Below are positions 39,733-47,470 of a DNA stretch of 64,000 bases, one piece after another (position 1 is the first letter of the stretch; every line of letters begins with the position of its first letter). This DNA is from Brevundimonas sp. GTDB lineage: Bacteria > Pseudomonadota > Alphaproteobacteria > Caulobacterales > Caulobacteraceae. The stretch is from the NCBI RefSeq assembly GCF_029945885.1, contig NZ_JAQSDK010000014.1, positions 162,475-226,474 on the forward strand, read 5' to 3'. The notes under the pieces were generated by a model that was given only the letters and a program-made list of their open reading frames with translations, did no database searches and was not told the DNA's origin. Made by a program: the position numbers and the translations under genes.

Positions 39733-40110
39733 GCTCCCTCCACCCGCCTCAGGTGTTGCATCACCGTACAGCGATCCAGCGACGGCTCGGCCGCGCACAG
39801 CTGTACGGGCGGGCGGCTCGAGACCGGCGCGACGGTCCGGTGGGATTTCGCCGACTTCCCCGGGGCCTTTCCGGTCGAGGTGATCGAGGTTGTTCAGGAC
39901 CGGAAGATCGTGCTGCGCGGGGCCGGTGCCGAAGGCCTGGATGACGGCCACACGACCGTGACCCTGACCTTTGCCCCGCTCGACGACGGCTGGACGCCAA
40001 CCCCGGCCGGACTGAGGGCCTCCTACGGCAACTGCGCCGGCTGGACCCAGATGCTGTCGGCCCTGAAGGCCTGGGTCGAATATGACATCAACCTGCGTGA
40101 GGGGCCTACC
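39733..40110 (+). pseudogene. Decayed SRPBCC/AHSA1-family gene
   Basis: The stretch between glmM and the flavoprotein gene translates to GGRLETGATVRWDFADFPGAF and ends YGNCAGWTQMLSALKAWVEYDINLREG, the conserved core and C-terminal helix of AHSA1-type SRPBCC proteins. No intact N-terminus precedes it (the leader reads RLRCCITVQRSSDGS), no good start is seen, and the middle strand after FAPLDDG is shorter than expected (perhaps 8-10 residues missing). The frame runs on into sequence antisense to the flavoprotein. I read it as a truncated pseudogene. Confidence 0.6.
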
Positions 40111-40111
40111 G

Positions 40112-41410
40112 CTAGGCCGTCAGGGCCGCCGCCACGGCCTCGACCCGCTGGCGGATGTCAGGCACGGCGATCGTCTCCCAGAAGGCGGCCCGGGCCGGGG
40201 GACCCAGCACGAACAGCCGGGAATCCGGCCTGCCGTCTGCCCCCAGCACGCGCCCGTCGCCATCCAGATCCAGGCCCAGACCCAGGGCGTCCAGCCGCGC
40301 CCGTCCGTTGCTGATCAGCGGGCCGGTCAGCGGGTCCCGCGCCGGATCGTGGCCGGGGCCGGTGCAGTCGATCAGCCAGCCACCCGTAAGGGTCTCCCCC
40401 ATTGTCGCATGACGCGGCATCCAGTGCAGGCTCACCGCGTCGCCTACCGGCGCGATCCGCCGTACCCGGCCGGCCACGACCTGCAGCCGTCCGTCCGCCA
40501 CCAGCCCGTCGATGGCCCCGGCCACGACCGGGGCGAGGCGATGGCGATGCACGTCCCACCACGGCCGCAGATGCCGCACCAGCCGCGCCCGCACCGCCGG
40601 GTCGGTCTCGCGCCACAGGTCGGCGGTGACCGGCCTCAACCCGTCCATCATCGACCGCCAGCCCCCGGAACCGGCCAGCCGTCGTCCGTCGCCCAGTCGC
40701 CGCGAGGCCGGGCCCGCGACCATGCCGGGGGTGGGGGCGATCGGCACCTCATGATGGACCCGGTGGGCCCGGGGCAGCAGGCCCCGGCGCGACAGGGCGG
40801 TGGCCCGGCCACGCCAGCCGCCCGCCGTCAGCTGCAGCAGCATGTCGACCATGGTCAGGCCCGTGCCGATGATCAGGATGTCTTCGCCGGCCCCGATCCG
40901 TGACAGGGTCCCGGGGGCCCAGGGGTCGCTCAGGACACGATCATTGGCCGCCCCGCCCGCTGCCGTCCGCGGCGCGGGGTTGCCGGTCGCCAGCACCACG
41001 GCCCCGGCGGTGACGACCCGGCCGTCGGCCAGCCGCACAGCCTCGACCTCCAGCGCCACGACCTCGCCGACGATCCGCTCGATCCGTCCCGGATGGGCCG
41101 CCTCGGCCGCCGCCAGCCGGTCCTGCACATAGAGGCCGAACAGCCGGCGCGGCGCGAAGCCGTCCGGGTCCGCGCATGCCGGATGCCGCTCCCGGACCCA
41201 GTCGAGGAAGTCGTCCGGCCGGGCCTCGACCGCGCTCATCCGGCTGGTGCGCACATTCAGCAGATGGCCGTCGAACGGGGTCGCATAGGCGACGCCCAGG
41301 CCGAAGTCCGGGCTGCGGTTGATCAGGGTCGAGGCGACGCCGCTGCCGGCCAGCCGCACGGCCAGCATGGCCCCGGAAAACCCCCCGCCGACGATGGCGA
41401 CGGACCGTAT
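40112..41410 (-). CDS. FAD/NAD(P)-binding protein (COG4529, YdhS-like), probable ATA start
   Basis: A flavoprotein of the COG4529/NAD_binding_9 type: GxGxxG Rossmann motif VAIVGGGFSGAMLAVRLAG, the LLNVRTSRMSAVEARPDDFLDW segment, a central TGNPAPRT and a second VLGADGRPDSRLFVLGP region. The first ATG in frame (41368) would delete the FAD-binding glycine motif. In-frame sequence upstream has no ATG, GTG or TTG before a stop at about 41470. The likeliest start is ATA at 41410, 9 bases after an AGGAAA that lies at the end of pgm. Its pgm neighbour stops 4 bp upstream, so coupling is probable. Function is unknown. Confidence 0.75.
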   Translation of the reverse strand: MRSVAIVGGGFSGAMLAVRLAGSGVASTLINRSPDFGLGVAYATPFDGHLLNVRTSRMSAVEARPDDFLDWVRERHPACADPDGFAPRRLFGLYVQDRLAAAEAAHPGRIERIVGEVVALEVEAVRLADGRVVTAGAVVLATGNPAPRTAAGGAANDRVLSDPWAPGTLSRIGAGEDILIIGTGLTMVDMLLQLTAGGWRGRATALSRRGLLPRAHRVHHEVPIAPTPGMVAGPASRRLGDGRRLAGSGGWRSMMDGLRPVTADLWRETDPAVRARLVRHLRPWWDVHRHRLAPVVAGAIDGLVADGRLQVVAGRVRRIAPVGDAVSLHWMPRHATMGETLTGGWLIDCTGPGHDPARDPLTGPLISNGRARLDALGLGLDLDGDGRVLGADGRPDSRLFVLGPPARAAFWETIAVPDIRQRVEAVAAALTA

Positions 41411-41414
41411 GGGT

Positions 41415-42914
41415 TCAGATTTCCTGATTGTAGGCCCCGATCTCGGGGTATTTCGCCAGCCGCGGCTTTACCTCGTCGTGGAACAGGGCCCGCATGTCGT
41501 CGGCCGAGCGCATGCTCTCGACCACCACCACCAGTTCCGGCTTGTTGGACGAGGCCCGCACCAGCACCCAGGATCCGTCCTCCAGGTGCACCCGCACGCC
41601 GTTGACGGTAATGGCCTCGACGATCTTGCGCCCCAGGATCGACCCGCCCGCCGCCGCCAGCGCCTCGTAGCCGGCGACGATCCGCTCCAGCACCTCATAT
41701 TTCAGCTCGTCGTCGCAATGCGGGCTCATGGTCAAACTGGTCCAGGCGTCGGGCAGGGCCGCCTTCAGCTCGGACAGTTTTTTCCCGGGGTTGCGGTCCA
41801 GCATGGCCAGGATGGCCCCGGCGGCGACGATGCCGTCGTCATAGCCCCGGCCGATCGGGGCGTTGAAGAAGAAATGGCCCGACTTCTCAAACCCGGCCAG
41901 GGCTCCCAGTTCGGCGGTCTTGCGCTTGATATAGCTGTGGCCGGTCTTCCAGTAGACGGTGTCCGCCCCATTGGCCTTCAGCACCGCGTCGGTCTTGTAC
42001 AGGCCGGTCGATTTCACATCGACGACGAAGGTGGCATCGGCGTGCAGGGCCGACAGGTCGCGGGCCAGCATCAGGCCGATCTTGTCGGCGAAGATCTCCT
42101 CGCCGGTGTCGTCGACCACGCCGCAGCGGTCGCCGTCGCCGTCAAAGCCCAGGGCCAGGTCGGCCCCGGTTTCCCGCACCCGCTGCGCCATCTGGCTCAG
42201 CATGGCGTGGTCCTCGGGGTTGGGATTGTATTTGGGGAAATTATAGTCGAGCTCGGTGTCCATCTCGATCACCTCCACCCCCATGCGGCGCAGGGCCTCG
42301 GGGGCGAAGGCCCCGGCCGTGCCGTTGCCGCAGGCGGCCACCACCTTCAGCGGCCGGGTCAGTTTCACCCCGGTGGTGACCTCGTCCAGATAACGGTCGC
42401 GGAAGCCCTCGACCCGTTCCAGCCGTCCGCCGGGCCGGGCCACGCCCTGGCCCTCCAGCACGATGGTCTTCAGCCGCCCGATCTCGTCGGGGCCGAAGGT
42501 CAGGGGCGGATTGGCCCCCATCTTGACCCCGGTCCAGCCGTTCTCGTTGTGGCTGGCGGTGACCATGGCCACACAGGGGGCATCCAGCGCGAACTGGGCG
42601 AAATAGGCGGTCGGCGACAGGGCCAGGCCGATGTCCAGCACCTCCATCCCGCCTTCCAGCAGGCCGAGGATCAGGGCCTGTTTCACGCTCAGCGAATAGG
42701 AGCGGTAGTCGTGACCGACCACGATGCGCGGCCGGGTCCCGACCTCATGGACATAGGTGGCCAGGCCCAGGCCCAGGGCCTGCAGGCCCAGCAGGTTGAT
42801 CTCCGTGTCCAGGATCCAGCGCGCGTCATATTCGCGGAACCCCGTCGCCTTCACCAGCGGTATGGTCTCGTAGTCGGCGGTATTGGCGCGAAGGTCGGAA
42901 CGGGGCTTTTGCAT
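41415..42914 (-). CDS. pgm: Phosphomannomutase/phosphoglucomutase
   Basis: Alpha-D-phosphohexomutase that interconverts glucose (or mannose) 6- and 1-phosphates, feeding GalU and LPS/exopolysaccharide sugars. Contains the catalytic TASHNENGWTG phosphoserine loop and the Mg2+-binding DGDGDR. Start at 42914 gives MQKPRSDLRANTADYETIPLVKATGFREYDARW, typical of the rhizobial/caulobacter ManB type, 499 residues. The stop is 4 bp from the proposed start of the flavoprotein. Confidence 0.92.
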   Translation of the reverse strand: MQKPRSDLRANTADYETIPLVKATGFREYDARWILDTEINLLGLQALGLGLATYVHEVGTRPRIVVGHDYRSYSLSVKQALILGLLEGGMEVLDIGLALSPTAYFAQFALDAPCVAMVTASHNENGWTGVKMGANPPLTFGPDEIGRLKTIVLEGQGVARPGGRLERVEGFRDRYLDEVTTGVKLTRPLKVVAACGNGTAGAFAPEALRRMGVEVIEMDTELDYNFPKYNPNPEDHAMLSQMAQRVRETGADLALGFDGDGDRCGVVDDTGEEIFADKIGLMLARDLSALHADATFVVDVKSTGLYKTDAVLKANGADTVYWKTGHSYIKRKTAELGALAGFEKSGHFFFNAPIGRGYDDGIVAAGAILAMLDRNPGKKLSELKAALPDAWTSLTMSPHCDDELKYEVLERIVAGYEALAAAGGSILGRKIVEAITVNGVRVHLEDGSWVLVRASSNKPELVVVVESMRSADDMRALFHDEVKPRLAKYPEIGAYNQEI

Positions 42915-43090
42915 GGACGGAGCCTTGAATGAGACCGGACTGGGGCTGGCTATAGGACACCCGGGGCAGGGCCAACAACAACGCCGGTCGCCGGTGACGG
43001 CTCCCTCGTCCCGACAGCGGCTGCGCCGGGGTCGCCTTGACCCGGCGCGCACCCGGTCCTACGCCCCGTCTATTGCTCCGGAGACCCTGT

Positions 43091-43804
43091 ATGCCCCGTC
43101 TGATCCTGTTGCGTCACGGCCAGAGCCAGTGGAACCTCGAGAACCGCTTCACCGGCTGGGTTGACGTCGACCTGACCGCCCAGGGCGAGGCCGAGGCCCG
43201 TCACGGCGGTGAACTGATCGCCGCGGCCGGCTTCAAGCCCGATGTGATGTTCGTCTCGGTGCTGAAACGGGCCAAACGGACCGGGGCCCTGGCCCTGCAG
43301 GCCGCCGGTCTCAAGGATATCCCGACCGTCGAGGACTGGCGGCTGAACGAGCGCCACTACGGCGGCCTGACCGGGCTCAACAAGGCCGAGACGGCGGAAA
43401 CGCACGGCGAGGACCAGGTGCGTATCTGGCGTCGCAGCTACGATGTACCGCCACCACCCCTGGCCCCGGGCGGGGCCTATGATTTCCATGCCGATCCCCG
43501 CTACGCCGGCCAGCCCATTCCCGACACCGAGAGCCTGAAGATCACGCTCGAACGGGTCCTGCCCTACTGGACCGACACCATCGCCCCGCGCCTCCGGGCC
43601 GGCGAGGATGTGCTGATCGTCGCCCACGGCAATTCGCTGCGGGCCATCGTCAAACACCTGTTCCAGGTGCCGGACGACCGGATCGTCGCGGTCGAGATTC
43701 CGACCGGCAATCCGCTCGAGATCGATCTCGACGCCGGGCTGAAGCCGGTCGCCGCCCGTTATCTCGACACGGACCGGGCCCAGGCCCTGCCGGTGATGCC
43801 GTGA
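43091..43804 (+). CDS. gpmA: 2,3-bisphosphoglycerate-dependent phosphoglycerate mutase
   Basis: Glycolytic/gluconeogenic enzyme interconverting 3- and 2-phosphoglycerate. The phosphohistidine is His9 in LLRHGQSQWNLENRFTGWVD; the ERHYGGLTGLNKAE and VAHGNSLRAIVKHL motifs follow. 237 residues. The last four bases (GTGA) contain both the next gene's start and this stop. Confidence 0.96.
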   Translation: MPRLILLRHGQSQWNLENRFTGWVDVDLTAQGEAEARHGGELIAAAGFKPDVMFVSVLKRAKRTGALALQAAGLKDIPTVEDWRLNERHYGGLTGLNKAETAETHGEDQVRIWRRSYDVPPPPLAPGGAYDFHADPRYAGQPIPDTESLKITLERVLPYWTDTIAPRLRAGEDVLIVAHGNSLRAIVKHLFQVPDDRIVAVEIPTGNPLEIDLDAGLKPVAARYLDTDRAQALPVMP

Positions 43805-44430
43805 ACGACGCCGCCGCCGATCTCGGCTTCATGCGCCGGGCCATCGACCTGGCCCTGGCCCGGATGGGCGACACCTGGCCCAATCCGGCCGTTGGCTGCG
43901 TCATCGTAAGTGACGGGGTGATGGTGTCCGAGGCCGCGACCGCCGCCGGCGGCCGTCCCCACGCCGAGGAACAGGCCATTCCCGCTGCCGGCGACCTGGC
44001 CCGGGGTGCAACCGCCTATGTGACGATGGAGCCCTGTGGTGCGCGATCGTCGGGGCGGACCTCCTGTGCCCAGTTTCTGGTCGAGGCCGGTATCGCCCGG
44101 GTGGTGGTGGCGGCCGTCGATCCGTCGCCCTTCGCCTCGGGACGCGGCATCGAACGCCTGCGCCAGTCAGGACTGACGGTCGAGACCGGCCTGCTCAGTG
44201 ATGACGCGGCCGTCCTGTACGAAGGCTATCTGCACCGGCTCGAAACCGGCCGGCCGATGGTCCGGATCAGCGAGGAAGGGGCCGGGTTCGATGCCCGTTT
44301 CGCCGCCTCGCCCCGGGCCGACCTGGGCATGGAGCTGAAACGCCTCGGCGAGGCGGGCTATACGCGCCTGTGGACCGGTCCCGGCGAGCTGGCGGATGCC
44401 CTGGCTGAACAGGGCCTGCTGACCGCTTGA
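43801..44430 (+). CDS. RibD-like deaminase lacking the reductase domain
   Basis: 209 residues. The first ~145 form a cytidine-deaminase-fold domain with RibD-like sequence: NPAVGCVIV, zinc ligands His54/Glu56 (PHAEE) and Cys79/Cys89 (MEPCGARSSGRTSC, one residue more between cysteines than in RibD). The remaining ~60 residues lack the NADPH reductase domain. It may deaminate a pyrimidine or another amine; I would not call it RibD. Start GTG at 43801 overlaps the gpmA stop, so it is translationally coupled. Confidence 0.8.
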   Translation: MNDAAADLGFMRRAIDLALARMGDTWPNPAVGCVIVSDGVMVSEAATAAGGRPHAEEQAIPAAGDLARGATAYVTMEPCGARSSGRTSCAQFLVEAGIARVVVAAVDPSPFASGRGIERLRQSGLTVETGLLSDDAAVLYEGYLHRLETGRPMVRISEEGAGFDARFAASPRADLGMELKRLGEAGYTRLWTGPGELADALAEQGLLTA

Positions 44431-44494
44431 GTCTGAAGACAAAAACCGGGATTTCCGCAAGTCTTCGTTAAGTGAAGGGGTTCATCATGAATCC

Positions 44495-45775
44495 ATGCCT
44501 GCGCCCTCGCCAGATGCCACTCGCCGCCGCCTGACCCAGCCCGAGCTGGACGCAGTCTGCGCGCGGCATGATCGCCTTTGGCAGGCCAGGCCTGGCGGCG
44601 CGCGCGCGGTCTTCGCCTGGATGGACCTCAGCGGCCTGAGCATGGCGGGGCGCAACCTCGCTGACGCCGATTTCTCGGCCGCCTGTATGATCGGCTGTGA
44701 TCTGACCGGGGCGCGGCTCGACAACGCCACCTTCTTCGGCTCGGACATGCAGGACGTGATCCTGGTCGAGGCCAGCCTGCGCCGCGCCGACCTGCGCGGG
44801 GCCTGTCTGCGCGGGGCCGACCTGTCCGGTGCCGACATGTTCGAGGCTGATTTGCGCGAAGGCACCATCGCCGCCGCCGATTCCCGGCTCGGCTTCCGGG
44901 TCGTCGAGTCGAAATCCCGGGCCGATACCCAGGCCCAGGGGGCCTGTCTGGCCGGGGCCAATCTGCAGCGGTCCAAGCTGACCGGAATCATCGCCGTCTC
45001 GGCCGACTTCACCGATGCGATCATGAAGGACTGCAAACTGGTCCGGGCCAATCTGAAACAGGCCAGCTTCCGCGGGGCGGATCTGGCCGGGGCCGACCTG
45101 TCCGGGGCCGACCTTTCCGGGGCCGATCTGCGTGACGCCATCCTGGTCGGGGTCAAGGTGGACATGTGGCGCACCGACGGGGCCAATATGGAGGGGGCCC
45201 TGACCGACCATCGCTCGTCGGGGGCACCGGTCGCGGTCATGCCGGCGGCCGATATGCTGGGGGCCCATGCGCGCTGGTGCGACACCGGCGGGGCCGAGGG
45301 TCAGCCCTCGGTGTTCGACGGCGTCGACCTGCGGGCCCTGAAATCGATCACCGGACTCAATCTGACGGCCCTGTCGGCCCGTGGCGCGGTCTTCTACGGC
45401 CTCGACATGGCCGGGGTGCAGCTCCAGGGCGCGCATCTCGAGGATGCCGACCTGCGTTCGGCCAACCTCCAGGGGGCCGACCTGCGCGGGGCCCGACTGG
45501 CCCGGGCGCGCCTCAACGGGGCGGATATGCGCGGGGCCCAGCTGGGACCGCTGATGCTGGCCGTCGACCGGCTGTTGCCGGCTGATCTGACCGGGGCCTG
45601 CCTGCGCGGAACGGACCTGACGGGGGCGGATCTGCGGCGGGCGGTATTGACCGGGGCGGACCTGTCCCGCGCCATCCTGCACGGGGCCCAGTTGCGGCAG
45701 GCCGAACTGACCGACGCTGTCGTGACCGGGGTCCGGGGCCTGGAAGTGCCCGACGCGCCCGAGGTCGCCGCCTGA
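44495..45775 (+). CDS. Pentapeptide-repeat protein
   Basis: 426 residues dominated by pentapeptide repeats A(D/N)LXX, in two blocks: about 45-215 (LADADFSAACMIGCDLTGA ... LAGADLSGADLSGADLRDA) and about 285-420 (LEDADLRSANLQGADLRGA ...), separated by a ~70-residue region without repeats (ARWCDTGGAEG). A helical cap lies at each end. Such proteins form a right-handed quadrilateral beta-helix; some mimic DNA and protect gyrase, but nothing here shows that. No signal peptide, so cytoplasmic. Confidence 0.88.
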   Translation: MPAPSPDATRRRLTQPELDAVCARHDRLWQARPGGARAVFAWMDLSGLSMAGRNLADADFSAACMIGCDLTGARLDNATFFGSDMQDVILVEASLRRADLRGACLRGADLSGADMFEADLREGTIAAADSRLGFRVVESKSRADTQAQGACLAGANLQRSKLTGIIAVSADFTDAIMKDCKLVRANLKQASFRGADLAGADLSGADLSGADLRDAILVGVKVDMWRTDGANMEGALTDHRSSGAPVAVMPAADMLGAHARWCDTGGAEGQPSVFDGVDLRALKSITGLNLTALSARGAVFYGLDMAGVQLQGAHLEDADLRSANLQGADLRGARLARARLNGADMRGAQLGPLMLAVDRLLPADLTGACLRGTDLTGADLRRAVLTGADLSRAILHGAQLRQAELTDAVVTGVRGLEVPDAPEVAA

Positions 45776-45784
45776 TACGAAACA

Positions 45785-45808
45785 GGGGGCGGCGCGAACG
45801 CCACCCCC
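45785..45808 (+). terminator. Hairpin between convergent pentapeptide and hsp20 genes
   Basis: Ten-base arms (GGGGGCGGCG / CGCCACCCCC, one mismatch), 4-nt loop. It lies between the two stop codons and may serve both directions. Confidence 0.6.
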
Positions 45809-45850
45809 TTCAGTCCGATGTCCGTCGGAGTGTCGTCTCGAAACCCCGCG

Positions 45851-46321
45851 CTAGGCGGCCTTGGTCTTGGGCTTGCGGCCCTCGATCAGCGGTGCAGCGG
45901 TGCCGATCTCGATACGACGAGGCTTCAACGCCTCAGGCAGCTCGCGGTTCAAATCAATGCTCAGAAGACCGTTGACCAGATCAGCCCGGGTCACGATGAC
46001 ATAGTCCGCCAGCTGGAACCGTCGCTCGAAATCGCGCTCGGCCAGGCCGCGGTGCAGATAGGTGCGGCCGTCGCTGTCGTCATTGGCCGTCTTGCGACCG
46101 GTGACGGTGAGCAGGTTTTCCTTCACCTCGAGAGTCAGTTCGTCAGGGCTGAAGCCGGCGACGGCGATCTCGATGCGATAGGCGTTCTCGCCCGTGGTCT
46201 CGATATTGTAGGGCGGCCAGCCGCCGGGCTCGCCGGTTCGGGCGGCCGTCTCCAGCTGATGGGCCAGCCGGTCAAAGCCGACGGCGGAACGGTAGAGCGG
46301 AGTGAAATCATAGGCACGCAT
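45851..46321 (-). CDS. Small heat-shock protein, Hsp20/IbpA family
   Basis: 156-residue alpha-crystallin-type chaperone: N-terminal MRAYDFTPLYRSAVGFDRLAHQL (IbpA-like) and a core NAYRIEIAVAGFSPDELTLEVKENLLTVTGRK, then HRGLAERDFERRFQLADYV. It binds unfolding proteins in the cytoplasm. Shine-Dalgarno AGGAGG lies 7 nt before the ATG and is inside a ROSE-type hairpin; a RpoH-like promoter lies further upstream. Confidence 0.93.
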   Translation of the reverse strand: MRAYDFTPLYRSAVGFDRLAHQLETAARTGEPGGWPPYNIETTGENAYRIEIAVAGFSPDELTLEVKENLLTVTGRKTANDDSDGRTYLHRGLAERDFERRFQLADYVIVTRADLVNGLLSIDLNRELPEALKPRRIEIGTAAPLIEGRKPKTKAA

Positions 46322-46450
46322 GGGTCATCCTCCTGGGGATCAGCAAGGTTGAGCCGCCCGGCGAATTTGCCCCGGACGGCGGTGGGGATCAGGCCGTGAC
46401 GGTCCCTGGTGGGCCCCGTCGGGTCTGGAGAGCCCGAAACCGGCGCTCTC
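46322..46450 (-). promoter_or_regulatory. ROSE-type RNA thermometer in the hsp20 5' leader
   Basis: Core hairpin 46329-46348. The Shine-Dalgarno AGGAGG pairs with CCUUGCU: the conserved UUGCU of ROSE elements, with its extra G unpaired, followed by a 7-nt loop. A second imperfect hairpin (CCGCC/GGCGG) lies further upstream. ROSE elements melt at heat-shock temperature and allow translation of small heat-shock genes in alphaproteobacteria. The outer extent is an estimate from the proposed promoter. Confidence 0.72.
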
Positions 46451-46456
46451 GGAGTC

Positions 46457-46486
46457 CGATGTGGGAAGCGTCTTTCCCGGGTCAAG
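46457..46486 (-). promoter_or_regulatory. Candidate RpoH (sigma-32) promoter for hsp20
   Basis: On the minus strand CTTGACC (46486-46480) and CCACATCG (46464-46457), 15 nt apart, match much of the sigma-32 pattern CTTGAA ... CCCCATNT. The transcript would have a leader of about 130 nt, which is what the ROSE structure needs. Confidence 0.45.
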
Positions 46487-46589
46487 GGGCAGGGTCAAAC
46501 GGGCGACGATGTTCGGGATCGTGACTTGCCCCGCCCGCCATGCGTCGTATGAAACGCCCTGCCTGTCCTTCCCCTTCCGGAGTTCGCCC

Positions 46590-47375
46590 ATGCGTCTGCT
46601 CGCCCTCGTCCTGTCCACCGCCCTGATCCTGCCCGCGGTTGCCGTCGCCGAAACCGGCCCCACCGCTGCCCGGGCCGGCCATGGGCCTCTGGCCATGGTT
46701 CCGCCGGTTCCGCAGGAGGATGAGCTGCTGCGGTCTGTGATCGCCGCCCCGTCCCGTCCGGCGGCCGACGTGGCCCGCGACGCCGCGCGTCATCCGTTCG
46801 AGACCCTGACCTTCTGGGGCCTGACCCCCGGCCAGACCGTGGTCGAGATCGAGCCCGGCGCGGCCGGCTGGTGGCGTGGTATCCTCGAGCCCTATGCCCG
46901 CGACAGCGGCGGTCGTTATGTCGCCGTCAACCGGCCGGGCGACGGCATGGGGGTGGCCGACGGGGCCGCTGATCTGGTCGTCGTCGCCCGGGCCTTGCAC
47001 AACTGGGCCCGGGACGGTCGCACCGACCCCTATATGGCGGCCTTCTTCCAGGCCCTGAAGCCCGGTGGTGTGCTGGCGGTCGAGCAACACCGCAGTCCCG
47101 GCGACCTGGATGTCTCGGTCACGGCACCGACCGGCTATGTCTCCGAATCCTATGTGATCGAGGCGGCCCAACGGGCCGGATTTGTCCTCGACGCCCGCAG
47201 CGAACTGAATGCCAATCCGCGCGATGACCACGCCCATCCGTTCGGTGTCTGGACCCTGCCGCCGGTACGGCGCTCGTCCGGACAGGGCCGCACCCTGACC
47301 CCGGCCGAGCGGGCAGCCTTCGATGCCGTCGGCGAAAGCGACCGCATGACCCTGCGGTTCCGCAAACCGGGCTGA
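46590..47375 (+). CDS. Exported methyltransferase-like protein (COG4798), copy 1
   Basis: 261 residues with a signal peptide (LSTALILPAVAVAET) and then a class I methyltransferase-like domain: DVARDAARHPFETLTFWGLTPGQTVVEIEPGAAGWW where motif I would lie, and ALKPGGVLAVEQHRSPGD. The C-terminus ends NANPRDDHAHPFGVWTLPP and FDAVGESDRMTLRFRKP. SAM is cytoplasmic, so an exported methyltransferase is odd; the glycine-rich SAM loop (EIEPGAAGWW) is only a partial match. The role is unknown. A close paralogue follows. Confidence 0.75.
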   Translation: MRLLALVLSTALILPAVAVAETGPTAARAGHGPLAMVPPVPQEDELLRSVIAAPSRPAADVARDAARHPFETLTFWGLTPGQTVVEIEPGAAGWWRGILEPYARDSGGRYVAVNRPGDGMGVADGAADLVVVARALHNWARDGRTDPYMAAFFQALKPGGVLAVEQHRSPGDLDVSVTAPTGYVSESYVIEAAQRAGFVLDARSELNANPRDDHAHPFGVWTLPPVRRSSGQGRTLTPAERAAFDAVGESDRMTLRFRKPG

Positions 47376-47470
47376 GCCGGTGGTCGTTTTGACGATGGCG
47401 GCGAACGTGGTTAATCCAGCCTTGTCGAGGTCGGTGGCTGGAACGCGGATCGACGGCACGGGGGAATTGT

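Noticed and set aside
46461..46589. Extended N-terminus for the first methyltransferase-like gene from 46461
   Set aside because: The extension overlaps the hsp20 promoter region and destroys the N-terminal position of the signal peptide at 46590.
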